9,400 nt of DNA, taken from assembly GCA_005879815.1 (NCBI GenBank), contig VBKA01000045.1, positions 1-9,400 on the forward strand, in the 5' to 3' direction. Origin of the DNA: Chloroflexota bacterium. GTDB taxonomy: Bacteria; Chloroflexota; Limnocylindria; QHBO01. The notes below the pieces were generated by a model. That model saw only the letters and a list, made by a program, of their open reading frames with translations. It was not told where the DNA came from and searched no databases. The position numbers and the translations under genes were made by a program. Positions 1 to 6,746 of the stretch are shown here, piece after piece (the stretch's first letter is position 1; each line of letters opens with the position of its first letter).

Positions 1-318
1 GGCGATGATCTCGCCCACGCTGGTCCAGCACACGCCCAGCTGGCCGAGGCGCGAGGTGACGTACGGAAGGTCGTGCGCCAGAACGTCGGCTTTGGCCATC
101 TGGTTGCCGCGTTCGACGGTGATCTGGTCGACCGGCGCGGAGAGGTTGACCGGGCCAAGGCCGACCGAGGCGCGCTTGACGTTGGTCAGCGACACGAACT
201 GGCTGCCGCCGATCGCGAGCGCCGGACCAGCGACCATGCCGAGCAGCAGCGCGGTCGTGGCGATGGCCACGGCGAGGGTGGTTCGGCGATCGACGAGGAT
301 CGGGATGACGCGCGGCAC
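1..318 (-). CDS. Secreted CAP/SCP-domain protein, 5' part only (gene runs off the left edge)
   Basis: This frame starts at GTG (316-318) and stays open for 106 codons to position 1, so the C-terminus is missing. Residues 1-35 look like a signal peptide: Arg residues at 11-12, a hydrophobic core at about 15-31 (LAVAIATTALLLGMVAG) and an A-L-A cleavage-type end at 33-35. The mature part resembles the start of a CAP (CRISP/antigen 5/PR-1, YkwD-type) domain: an N-x-x-R-A-S-x-G-L stretch at 46-54, M-A-K-A-D-x-L-A-H-D at 74-83 and V-G-E-I-I-A at 101-106, the position of the family's G-E-N-I-A motif. The start is supported by a strong Shine-Dalgarno (325-332). It lies 93 bp downstream of the GT4 gene on the same strand, so it could be read through or have its own promoter. 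CAP proteins are usually extracytoplasmic; the activity of most bacterial members is unknown. The family call rests on motif resemblance in a fragment. Confidence 0.72.
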   Translation of the reverse strand, partial: MPRVIPILVDRRTTLAVAIATTALLLGMVAGPALAIGGSQFVSLTNVKRASVGLGPVNLSAPVDQITVERGNQMAKADVLAHDLPYVTSRLGQLGVCWTSVGEIIA

Positions 319-324
319 GGATGG

Positions 325-332
325 CTCTCCCC
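325..332 (-). promoter_or_regulatory. Ribosome binding site of the CAP-domain gene
   Basis: On the minus strand GGGGAGAG lies upstream of the GTG at 318, with 8 bases between its GGAG core and the start codon. It supports GTG as a real start; the frame has no ATG before the mature region. Confidence 0.6.
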
Positions 333-411
333 TGGGTTCGATGGTGATGGACTCGCCCGCCAGCCAACCCTATCGGGAGCCGCCGCCCCGGCCCATGGCC
401 AAAAAGGACCC

Positions 412-1626
412 CTACTGGCTGGAACGATCCGCCAGGCGGTCGACGACCTCGAGATAGCGGCCTGCCTGGATCGCCCAGGCGTATGGCTCCGCCTGGCGCC
501 GCGCCTCGGCCGCCTGGCGTCCCGCACCGTCCGGGTCTGCCGCCAGCTCACGGATGGCGGACGCAAGCGCCTGCGCGTCGCCGCCGGCAACGTAGCGGAT
601 GGCGGTGTCGCTGAAATGGGAGCGGAAGGTCGCCAGGTCGCTGGCGATGACGGGGATCCCCATGGCCACCGCCTCGAGCAGCTTGGTCGACAGCGAATAC
701 TGCAAGTACGGCTCGGGCAACGAGGGGACGAGCGCCACGTCCGAGCTTGCCAGCAAGCCCGGCAACTGCTCCATCGGGACCCGGCCGTGGAGCGTCACCC
801 GGTCGTCAACGCCCAGCCGGGCGACCTCGGCCTCGACCGGGGACCGATACGGTCCGTCGCCGTAGACGTCGAGCCGGGCCTCCACATCGCTTCGCAGCCT
901 CGCAACCGCCTCAACGGCCACCGGCAGCCCATAGATGCGCTGCAGGCTCGAGTGATGGATCAGGCGCAGCTCGCCATCTTGCAGGAACGGTCGCCGAGGA
1001 TGCCGCGCCGGGTCGAAGACCCGATCGTCGGCGCTGTTCATGACGACGGTCACCTTCTCCGGCTGTACGCCGCGGGCCAGCGACAGCTGGCGCAGTGGCT
1101 CATGCACGGTCAGGATCGCGTCAGCCATCGCTGCCGAGGCTCGGGTCAGGCCGCCAATGAGGGGGCGCAGCGGGCGGAGGCCGGTGGACCGGAAGCGGTC
1201 GTCGAAGAAGGCGGGCATGTCCTCGTGCAGGTCGAGGAGCAGGGGCACGCCTGCCAACTTGAGTGCCGCCGCGGCGAATGCGAGGAAGTCCGGCAGCGTC
1301 GCGACCTGCACGACTCCATATCGGCGGCGCCGGTGCTCGCGAGTGAGGCGCAGCGCCGCGGCCCCGGTGAAGGCGAGGTACTCGGCCAGGTGCCCGGCGA
1401 AGCTCGCGAAGCGTCGACGCACCGGGAGACGCAGGATGCGCAGCCCGTTGACGGACTCCTCGGTTGCCTGTCCCGCATCACGCAGCGCAAAGACGTCTAC
1501 CTCGTAGCCGGCGGCCAGCAGGGCATCCGCCTGCCGGCGGATTCGCGGGTCGGCGGGCATCGAGGCGTGAACCACGATCGCCACCCGGCGAGGATGGGGC
1601 GGCCGCCGGGCTGCGCCGGTGGTCAA
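412..1626 (-). CDS. GT4-family (GT-B fold) glycosyltransferase
   Basis: A retaining GT-B glycosyltransferase of the GT4 (group 1) type, probably adding a sugar from a nucleotide donor to a surface glycan or lipid-linked acceptor at the cytoplasmic face. From the TTG start it is 404 residues. The N-terminal Rossmann half opens with R-V-A-I-V-V-H-A at about 14-21 followed by D-P-R-I-R-R (26-31), and has a T-L-P-D-F motif near 110-114 and L-D-L-H-E-D near 131-136. The C-terminal donor-binding half shows Y-G-L-P-V-A-V-E-A (232-240), Y-G-D-G-P-Y (255-260) and K-L-L-E-A-V-A-M-G-I-P-V-I-A-S-D (315-330). There is no signal peptide. The usual G in the Y-H-G-T-L element is replaced (H-H-S-S-L). The frame is also open to a GTG at 1656, but that would overlap mazG by 34 bp. 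TTG at 1624-1626 forms a TTGA overlap with the mazG stop and has a GGGGAG site 5 bases upstream, so I prefer it. The stop is TAG. Donor and acceptor cannot be read from sequence. Confidence 0.9.
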   Translation of the reverse strand: MTTGAARRPPHPRRVAIVVHASMPADPRIRRQADALLAAGYEVDVFALRDAGQATEESVNGLRILRLPVRRRFASFAGHLAEYLAFTGAAALRLTREHRRRRYGVVQVATLPDFLAFAAAALKLAGVPLLLDLHEDMPAFFDDRFRSTGLRPLRPLIGGLTRASAAMADAILTVHEPLRQLSLARGVQPEKVTVVMNSADDRVFDPARHPRRPFLQDGELRLIHHSSLQRIYGLPVAVEAVARLRSDVEARLDVYGDGPYRSPVEAEVARLGVDDRVTLHGRVPMEQLPGLLASSDVALVPSLPEPYLQYSLSTKLLEAVAMGIPVIASDLATFRSHFSDTAIRYVAGGDAQALASAIRELAADPDGAGRQAAEARRQAEPYAWAIQAGRYLEVVDRLADRSSQ

Positions 1627-2801
1627 TCCTGCTCCCCGTGCTTGACCGCATCCCACAGCTCGTCCTTGCCGACCAGGTCAAGCTCGGCGAGATCGAGCCC
1701 GCGGCGGTTCGCCAGCGCCTCGACGCGAGCGTAGCGCTCGATCCAGCGTCGGTTGGCGGCGCGCAGCGCTTCCTCTGGGTCGAGCTTCATCCAGCGCGCC
1801 AGGTTGACGACCGCGAAGAGCAGGTCGCCCAGCTCGTGCAGCCGAGCATCGCGCCCCTGGTCGCCGGCGGCGTCGCCCTCCGCATGGAGCTCGTCGAGCT
1901 CCTCGCGAACCTTCTCCCAGACACCCTCGATGGCCTCCCAGTCCCACCCCATGGAGCTGGCGCGCTCCTGGATCTCGCGGCTGGCGGGAAGGGCAGGCAG
2001 CGCCCGGGCGATGCCGGCAAACGCGGAGGGCTCGCGGCCGGCGTCGGACCGCTCTCTCGCCTTGATTGACTCCCAGTTGCGAAGCACCTGCTCGGCGCTG
2101 TTGGCCTCCACGTCGCCGAAGACGTGCGGATGGCGCCGCACGATCTTGGCGCCCAGGGTGCGGTAGACGTCGACGAGGTCGAAGCTTCCCTCCTCCGCCG
2201 CCAGCTGCGCGTGCAGGACGATCTGCAGGAAGAGGTCGCCGAGCTCCTCGGCGAGGTCCGCGGCTCCCCCGCGCTCGATGGCGTCGACCGTCTCGTAGGC
2301 CTCCTCGAGGACGAAGGGCCGCAGGCTCGCGTGCGTCTGCTTGCGGTCCCACGGACACCCGTCCGGCGCTCGCAGCCGTGCCGAAATCGCCGCCATGCCG
2401 TGCGGTGAGCCGAGGTTCTCGACGGCCTGGAGGGGTGGCACGTACCAGTCGTTGGCGACGAGGGCCGCGTCGGTCAGCGCCTCGACGAGCAACTCGCTCC
2501 CGTCCGGGATGCGCCGAGCGCGGTGGCCTTCCGGATAGAGGCGCGCGAGCAGCCTGGCCGAACCAGGCTCGCGGTGGCGTCCCGGCAGGACGGAAGCCGG
2601 CTCGGAATCGCCGGAGGACACCAGGCCGTCGAGCTCGCCTGCCAGTGCGTCACCGGCGGTCGAGCGAAGCAGGATCAGCGGAAGGCCGGGATCGAAGGGA
2701 ATCGACGCAAGGCGATCGGCGGCGACGACCTGGACTCCGCTTCGGGGATCGACGCCGGCAGCCGCCAGGAGGTCGTCGAGCGCGGGGCCGGGCACGCGCA
2801 A
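1623..2801 (-). CDS. mazG: MazG nucleoside triphosphate pyrophosphohydrolase with a half tetrapyrrole-methylase domain at the N-terminus
   Basis: A 392-residue protein with two MazG repeats. MazG hydrolyses (d)NTPs to NMPs plus pyrophosphate using Mg2+ held by acidic residues of a four-helix bundle, and cleans damaged nucleotides from the cytosolic pool. Repeat 1 (about 135-230) has C-P-W-D-R-K-Q-T-H (149-157), E-E-A-Y-E (166-170) and E-E-L-G-D (185-189). Repeat 2 (about 275-360) has E-E-L-D-E-L (300-305) and H-E-L-G-D (322-326). Residues 3-125 match the C-terminal half of the tetrapyrrole (corrin/porphyrin) methylase domain of YabN-type fusions: V-P-G at the start, A-A-A-G-V-D-P near 13-19, L-Y-P-E-G-H near 88-93 and W-Y-V-P-P-L at 119-124. 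The SAM-binding first half is absent. The start is TTG (2799-2801) with GAGG 5 bases upstream, overlapping the preceding stop; GTG at 2795 is the alternative. It lies 7 bp after the parvulin gene and overlaps the GT4 gene by 4 bp. Confidence 0.93.
   Translation of the reverse strand: MRVPGPALDDLLAAAGVDPRSGVQVVAADRLASIPFDPGLPLILLRSTAGDALAGELDGLVSSGDSEPASVLPGRHREPGSARLLARLYPEGHRARRIPDGSELLVEALTDAALVANDWYVPPLQAVENLGSPHGMAAISARLRAPDGCPWDRKQTHASLRPFVLEEAYETVDAIERGGAADLAEELGDLFLQIVLHAQLAAEEGSFDLVDVYRTLGAKIVRRHPHVFGDVEANSAEQVLRNWESIKARERSDAGREPSAFAGIARALPALPASREIQERASSMGWDWEAIEGVWEKVREELDELHAEGDAAGDQGRDARLHELGDLLFAVVNLARWMKLDPEEALRAANRRWIERYARVEALANRRGLDLAELDLVGKDELWDAVKHGEQD
1632..1637 (-). promoter_or_regulatory. 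Ribosome binding site that decides the GT4 start
   Basis: GGGGAG on the minus strand sits 5 bases before TTG (1624-1626), inside the last codons of mazG. It favours the TTG start over the upstream GTG at 1656 and fits translational coupling to mazG. Confidence 0.6.
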
Positions 2802-2806
2802 CCGGG

Positions 2807-2810
2807 CCTC
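2807..2810 (-). promoter_or_regulatory. Ribosome binding site of mazG, overlapping the previous stop codon
   Basis: GAGG on the minus strand overlaps the TGA stop (2809-2811) of the parvulin gene and lies 5 bases before TTG 2801, or 11 before GTG 2795. It argues that translation of mazG truly begins here and not in a lost upstream methylase segment. Confidence 0.5.
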
Positions 2811-4542
2811 AGCCGTTGGCGCCCGCGGTGGACTGGTAGGCGGGGTCGATCCAGAAGCCGAGATCGGCCTTCAGCTTGTCGCGCCAGCGCGGATAGCCCT
2901 CTGACTTTAGTGTCGTCAGGCGATCGGCGTCGAGATAGCGGAACGGCGTGGTCTCGAGCAGCTTGAAGATGTAGATGGCTCCGTCCGTGTCAGGCACCGG
3001 CACGCTGATCTGGCCAATCGTGGTGAGACCGAAGATCGCCTCCTCGAGCTTCTGGCTCTTCTCATAGGGGGCAACCCAGCCGATGTCCCCGGCCTTGGCG
3101 GCCGTCGGGTGGTCCGCGCTCTCGCGCGCCGCCACCTTCGCGAACGAGGCGGGGTCCTTCTTGAGCTCAGCTTCGATGCTGTCTGCCTGCGCCTGGGCGC
3201 TGGCGCGTCGCTCGAAGACCTGGATCAGGTGGTACCCGAACTGCGTCCTGACCGGTTGGCTGACCTGGTTCAATGCCAGCTGCTGGACGGCGGTCTTGAA
3301 CTCGGGGACCACCTGGGAGGTGGCCGGGTCCAGCCAGCCCAGGTCACCCCCGTTGTCGCGTGAGCCTGGATCGTCGCTATGCGCCTTGGCCAGCGTCTGC
3401 CAGCTGGCACCAGGCTTCAGCAGCGCGACTCGCACCGCCTTGGCTTCGGTGAGCGCCGCGGTCCACTGATCCCCTGTCGCCTTGGTCTGGTCGGCGGCTC
3501 CGGGCAGCGGCTGGACCAGGATGTGGCGCACGCGAACCGTCGGAGCGCTTCCCGTGTCGGCTTGGACCTTGATCTGGGCGACGTGTCGCTGGGGCATGTA
3601 CCTGGAGATCACGTTGTTGGCGAAGTAGGCCTGATAGGCGTCCTTGAGGAGCTCGTCGCGAACGTACTCTCGGTAGTCGGCGTCGCTGGCGTGGACCGAT
3701 GACAGGAGCGTCTTGAGCAACGCATCCGGCTCGGCCTTGCGGACCTTGTCGACCTTTACCAGCGCATACCCCACGTCGCCCTTGACCGGACCCACCACCT
3801 CGCCGGCCTTCGCGCTCTTGGCGGCGGTGAAGAAGGCGCCATAGGTCGGGTCGGCGTCCTGGACCCAGCCGACCAGTCCGCTCAGTGCCTTGGTGGCCTG
3901 GTCCGCGCTCTTCTCCTTGGCGAGCGTCGCGAAGTCCTTGCCTCCCTTTACCTGCGCCAGGAGCGCCTTCGCCTGTTTCTCGGCAGCCGCCCATTGCGCG
4001 GTGGTCGGCTTGGCCGTCGCACCCGCGGCGGATGGCGGGGCGTTCACGGTGATGATCGACAGCTGCAGCTGGAATGGAAGGGTGCTGCGGTTGGCGATCT
4101 CCTTGTCGAGCGCGTTGTTGGCGACGCTGATGCCGAGGCTGCCGCTCTCGGCCCGCATGAAGGCGCCGGTGGTGAGCGAGTCGCTGGCGGTCGAGTCGAC
4201 CGATTGCAGCGTCTGCTGGATGACTCCGAGCTGCTGCTGGATCACGCTCGTGCGGACTCCACCCTCGGACCCCGCCAGATCGGTCCCTTTCGCATTCAGC
4301 TCGGCGCTGATGATCCCGGTTCGCTTGGCAAGCGCATCGCGGTCAAACGAGAGCCCGCCCACGTACACAACTTCGCGAAGGTGGTTGTCGTAGTAGGAGC
4401 TCCAGGTGGTCGCGCCGAAGATGCCGATCGCGATGGCAATCGCCACGGCGAACCCCGCGACGATCAGCTGTTGGCTGCGGAGCTCATCCTGCCAGCGCGG
4501 CCGATGCTTGCGGTCGAGGGTCGGGCGGTTGCGAAAGGACAT
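2809..4542 (-). CDS. Membrane-anchored peptidyl-prolyl isomerase/foldase with three parvulin-like modules (PpiC/SurA/PrsA type)
   Basis: A 577-residue protein. Residues 1-24 are basic and cytosolic-looking; 25-45 form one hydrophobic helix with no lipobox, so it is probably an uncleaved signal anchor with the rest outside the membrane. Residues 55-155 are a helical SurA-N-like region. Module 1 (about 159-267) has D-F-A-T-L-A-K (203-209), L-V-G-W (223-226) and V-G-Y-A-L-V (257-262), with both usual histidines replaced. Module 2 (about 337-444) is the complete parvulin: R-H-I-L-V (339-343), S-D-D-P-G-S (389-394), G-G-D-L-G-W (398-403) and F-G-Y-H-L-I (435-440). Module 3 (about 450-530) has D-P-A-S-F-A-K (463-469) and G-D-I-G-W (485-489) but ends D-G-A-I-Y-I-F without the histidine. 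By analogy to SurA, one module is probably catalytic and the others bind clients. The ATG start has GGAG 10 bases upstream (4553-4556). mazG follows after 7 bp. Confidence 0.92.
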   Translation of the reverse strand: MSFRNRPTLDRKHRPRWQDELRSQQLIVAGFAVAIAIAIGIFGATTWSSYYDNHLREVVYVGGLSFDRDALAKRTGIISAELNAKGTDLAGSEGGVRTSVIQQQLGVIQQTLQSVDSTASDSLTTGAFMRAESGSLGISVANNALDKEIANRSTLPFQLQLSIITVNAPPSAAGATAKPTTAQWAAAEKQAKALLAQVKGGKDFATLAKEKSADQATKALSGLVGWVQDADPTYGAFFTAAKSAKAGEVVGPVKGDVGYALVKVDKVRKAEPDALLKTLLSSVHASDADYREYVRDELLKDAYQAYFANNVISRYMPQRHVAQIKVQADTGSAPTVRVRHILVQPLPGAADQTKATGDQWTAALTEAKAVRVALLKPGASWQTLAKAHSDDPGSRDNGGDLGWLDPATSQVVPEFKTAVQQLALNQVSQPVRTQFGYHLIQVFERRASAQAQADSIEAELKKDPASFAKVAARESADHPTAAKAGDIGWVAPYEKSQKLEEAIFGLTTIGQISVPVPDTDGAIYIFKLLETTPFRYLDADRLTTLKSEGYPRWRDKLKADLGFWIDPAYQSTAGANG

Positions 4543-4592
4543 GCGCGAGGATCTCCGCAGGGCGGGAGAGGGGGTCGTCCGAGGGCTGCAGC

Positions 4593-4622
4593 ATGCTACC
4601 CGATGGCCCGATGGGGCGCCAA
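4593..4622 (-). promoter_or_regulatory. Candidate sigma-70-like promoter for the parvulin-mazG-GT4 genes
   Basis: In the 105-bp gap between the GT2 stop and the parvulin start, the minus strand reads TTGGCG (4617-4622), an 18-base spacer, then TAGCAT (4593-4598). Each box matches 4 of 6 bases of the consensus. It is the only sizeable gap upstream of these genes, so a promoter is plausible, but hexamers of this quality arise by chance and the GC-rich host may use a different consensus. Confidence 0.25.
4599..4614. repeat. Tandem 8-bp repeat in the spacer of the promoter candidate
   Basis: CCCGATGG occurs twice in direct succession on the plus strand (CCATCGGG on the minus strand). It fills most of the space between the candidate -35 and -10 boxes and abuts an 8-bp palindrome, AGCATGCT, at 4590-4597. 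It could be a regulator site or chance. Confidence 0.5.
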
Positions 4623-4647
4623 CACATCGCGGGTCGGGCCGCCGCTC

Positions 4648-5373
4648 TCAGCGCTGGCGCTCGCTGGTACCGACGAACGGGATCGTCTCCCAGCGCAGGG
4701 CGAGCACGCGCAGCATCGCCTCGCGAACGATGCCACCGGTCATCTTGGACCGTCCAGCGGTGCGCTCGCGGAAGATGATCGGCACCTGGACGATGCGCGC
4801 ACCACGACGGTGGGCCCACCAGGTCATCTCGATCTGGAAGCCATATCCGTTCACGCCCATGTCCCGCAGCCGGATGGAATCGAGCAGCTCCCGACGCCAG
4901 GCCTTGAATCCGCCGGTCAGGTCGCGATACGGGAGCAGGAGGACCGTGCGCGCGAAGGTCGTGCCACCCCGGCTGATCAGCCGGCGGTACCAGGGCCAGC
5001 CGGCGGTTCCGCCACCGGGCACGTAGCGCGAACCGAGCGCCAGGTCCGCACCGGCCATCAGCGGCGCCAGCAGCCGCGGAAGGTCCCGCGGGTCGTGTGA
5101 GAAGTCGGCGTCCATCTGCACCACCGCCTGCGTCTCGGGACGATCGAGCACCCAGCGGAAGCCCGCGCGGTAGGCGGGGCCCAGACCCTCCTTGGCGGAG
5201 CGGTGGAGGACTGCAGCACGGGGCTCACGGGCAGCGATGGTGTCTGCCAGCTGGCCGGTTCCGTCGGGGGAGCCATCGTCGACAACCAGCACCTGCGCCT
5301 GTGGCAGGGCTTCCAGGATCGCCGCCAGCACGCCCTCGAGGTTCTCGATCTCGTTGTAGGTGGGCAGCACCAC
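4648..5373 (-). CDS. GT2 glycosyltransferase, polyprenol-phosphate mannose synthase (DPM1/Ppm1)-like
   Basis: A GT-A fold enzyme of the dolichol/polyprenol-phosphate mannose synthase group, which moves mannose (sometimes another hexose) from a nucleotide donor to polyprenyl phosphate at the inner membrane face; the product feeds extracytoplasmic glycosylation. The 241 residues from GTG 5373 show L-P-T-Y-N-E at 3-8, V-D-D-G-S-P-D-G-T at 31-39, the metal-binding D-A-D at 88-90 within Q-M-D-A-D-F-S-H-D-P, G-S-R-Y-V-P-G-G (114-121), G-G-F-K (154-157), G-Y-G-F-Q-I-E (176-182) and R-T-A-G-R-S-K-M (204-211). No membrane segment follows, so it is the short soluble type. GTG 5373 has GAGG 7 bases upstream (5381-5384) but cuts into the first beta strand (V-W-V precedes it). 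The frame is open to a CTG at 5475 that overlaps the previous stop as CTGA, which would add 34 residues. Donor specificity is inferred from the family. Confidence 0.9.
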   Translation of the reverse strand: MVLPTYNEIENLEGVLAAILEALPQAQVLVVDDGSPDGTGQLADTIAAREPRAAVLHRSAKEGLGPAYRAGFRWVLDRPETQAVVQMDADFSHDPRDLPRLLAPLMAGADLALGSRYVPGGGTAGWPWYRRLISRGGTTFARTVLLLPYRDLTGGFKAWRRELLDSIRLRDMGVNGYGFQIEMTWWAHRRGARIVQVPIIFRERTAGRSKMTGGIVREAMLRVLALRWETIPFVGTSERQR

Positions 5374-5471
5374 CCATACGCCTCGCCCGGCCGCCAGGCC
5401 GACGTGGGGCAGCTCCTCGGCAGCTTCGGCCTCGGAGGCCCGTTCGCTCTCGTCTCGCTCCGGCCGTTCGT

Positions 5472-6746
5472 TCAGCGGCCGATCCCCACGTAGGCGACCC
5501 CGGCCGCGTCGAAGGTCGCCCGGTCGAGCGCGTTGCGGCCATCGACGAACAGCTGGAGCCCCGGAATGGTTCGCGGGTCGAGCCCGCCATAGGCGGCATG
5601 CCCCGCCTGCAGGATCGCGACGCGCGCCTCAGCGGGCGCCGCCAGGTCGTACGGCTCGAACCCCATGCGGCGGAGGTGATCGTCGGGGAAGTACGGGTCG
5701 TGGCCGTAGACGCGCGCCCCGCCGGCCTTCAGCTCGTCGCGCAACCGGAAGGCGCTGCTGAACGCGTCCTCGCGGACGTCGGCTCGATACGCGATGCCCA
5801 GCACCAGCACCGATTCGCCCCGCAGCGAGCCAACCCGCTCCTCGGCGAGCGCGACCGTCCACGCCCCCATCTCTTCATTGATGGCGCGCGCCAGCGGCGG
5901 CAGGCGCAGGTCCGGATCGCCGTTGAACAGGAAGTGGGGGTAGACCGGGATGCAGTGCCCACCAACGCCGACCCCCGGCTGATGAATGTTGCTGAACGGC
6001 TGGCTGTTGGCGGCGCCGATCACCTCGAGGACGTCGATCCCTCTCCGCGCCGCGTACCGGGCGTACTCGTTGGCCAGCGCGATGTTCACGTCGCGATACG
6101 TCGTCTCGGCCAGCTTCGTCATCTCGGCCGTCTCCGCGTTCGCAACCGCGCGCACCTCGGTTCCCTCGTCAAGCACGGCCCTGTAGAAGGCCATCGCCCG
6201 GCGGCCGCTCTCCTCGCTCGTGCCGCCCACGATCTTGGGATAGCGACGCAGGTCGAGGAAGATGCGGCCGACCAGGACGCGCTCCGGCGAGAAGGCGAGG
6301 AAGAAGCCGTCGTCGAGCCCGAGGCCAGAACCCTCGGCGAGCATGGCACCGAGCCGGTCGCGAGTGGTCCCCACGGGCAGCGTGGTCTCGTAGAGCACCA
6401 GCGTGCCCGGCTGCAGGCCCCGTGCGATTTCTCGGGTTGCGGCGTCGATCTGTCCGAAGTCAATCTGGCGGCTAGCGTCGACCACAACCGGCACAATGAC
6501 GACCACCGCCTCGGCGTCCCTTACGGCCTCGGGTGTGCTGGTCGTGGCTCGCAGGTTCCCGGCGGTCACCACCCGCGGCACGCCCTCGATCAGCGCTGGC
6601 TCATCGAGGTGCGGCGACTCCCCTCGATTCACGGCGTCCACGATGCGTGGATTGATGTCGGCGCCCACCACCGCGTGGCCTCGTGTGGCGTACTGCACCG
6701 CCAGGGGCAGCCCGATATGGCCCAGCCCAACCACGGCGATCTTCAC
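5472..6746 (-). CDS. UDP-N-acetyl-hexosamine 6-dehydrogenase (WbpA/WecC-type UDP-sugar dehydrogenase)
   Basis: A 424-residue UDP-sugar dehydrogenase of full family length. It oxidises C6 of a UDP-HexNAc to the carboxylate in two NAD+-dependent steps through a cysteine thioester. The N-terminal NAD domain begins V-V-G-L-G-H-I-G-L-P (5-14). S-P-E-R (153-156) and P-K-I-V-G-G (170-175) follow. The central helix has E-M-T-K (208-211) and Y-R-D-V-N-I-A-L-A-N-E (217-227). The catalytic cysteine is C265 in G-V-G-G-H-C-I-P-V-Y-P (260-270), the version seen in UDP-GlcNAc/UDP-ManNAc dehydrogenases. The C-terminal domain includes G-I-A-Y-R-A-D-V-R-E (317-326). The start is GTG (6744-6746), forming GTGA with the stop of the upstream oxidoreductase gene, with GGAAG 7 bases before it. 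Next to WbpB-, WbpE- and WbpI-class genes, UDP-GlcNAc to UDP-GlcNAcA is the likeliest reaction; UDP-ManNAc to UDP-ManNAcA is the alternative. Confidence 0.92.
   Translation of the reverse strand: MKIAVVGLGHIGLPLAVQYATRGHAVVGADINPRIVDAVNRGESPHLDEPALIEGVPRVVTAGNLRATTSTPEAVRDAEAVVVIVPVVVDASRQIDFGQIDAATREIARGLQPGTLVLYETTLPVGTTRDRLGAMLAEGSGLGLDDGFFLAFSPERVLVGRIFLDLRRYPKIVGGTSEESGRRAMAFYRAVLDEGTEVRAVANAETAEMTKLAETTYRDVNIALANEYARYAARRGIDVLEVIGAANSQPFSNIHQPGVGVGGHCIPVYPHFLFNGDPDLRLPPLARAINEEMGAWTVALAEERVGSLRGESVLVLGIAYRADVREDAFSSAFRLRDELKAGGARVYGHDPYFPDDHLRRMGFEPYDLAAPAEARVAILQAGHAAYGGLDPRTIPGLQLFVDGRNALDRATFDAAGVAYVGIGR

Noticed and set aside
390..405. Hairpin GGCC-CAT-GGCC beside five A bases as a terminator after the GT4 gene
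   Set aside because: On the minus strand the T run lies before the stem and not after it, and the stem is only 4 bp, so it does not form an intrinsic terminator for these genes.
73..1734. Long plus-strand open frame (553 codons) opposite the GT4 gene
   Set aside because: It is antisense to a clear GT-B glycosyltransferase and the end of mazG, is Arg/Gly-rich and has no domain-like pattern. GC-rich third positions remove stop codons from the opposite strand.
1678..2358. Second minus-strand frame of 226 codons within mazG
   Set aside because: It is a frame-shifted reading of mazG, very rich in Arg and Gly; the MazG motifs are uninterrupted in the proper frame, so it is not a frameshift remnant.
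3994..5100. Plus-strand open frame of 368 codons opposite the parvulin and GT2 genes
   Set aside because: It covers the gap between two minus-strand genes only by chance openness; composition and lack of motifs mark it as a shadow.
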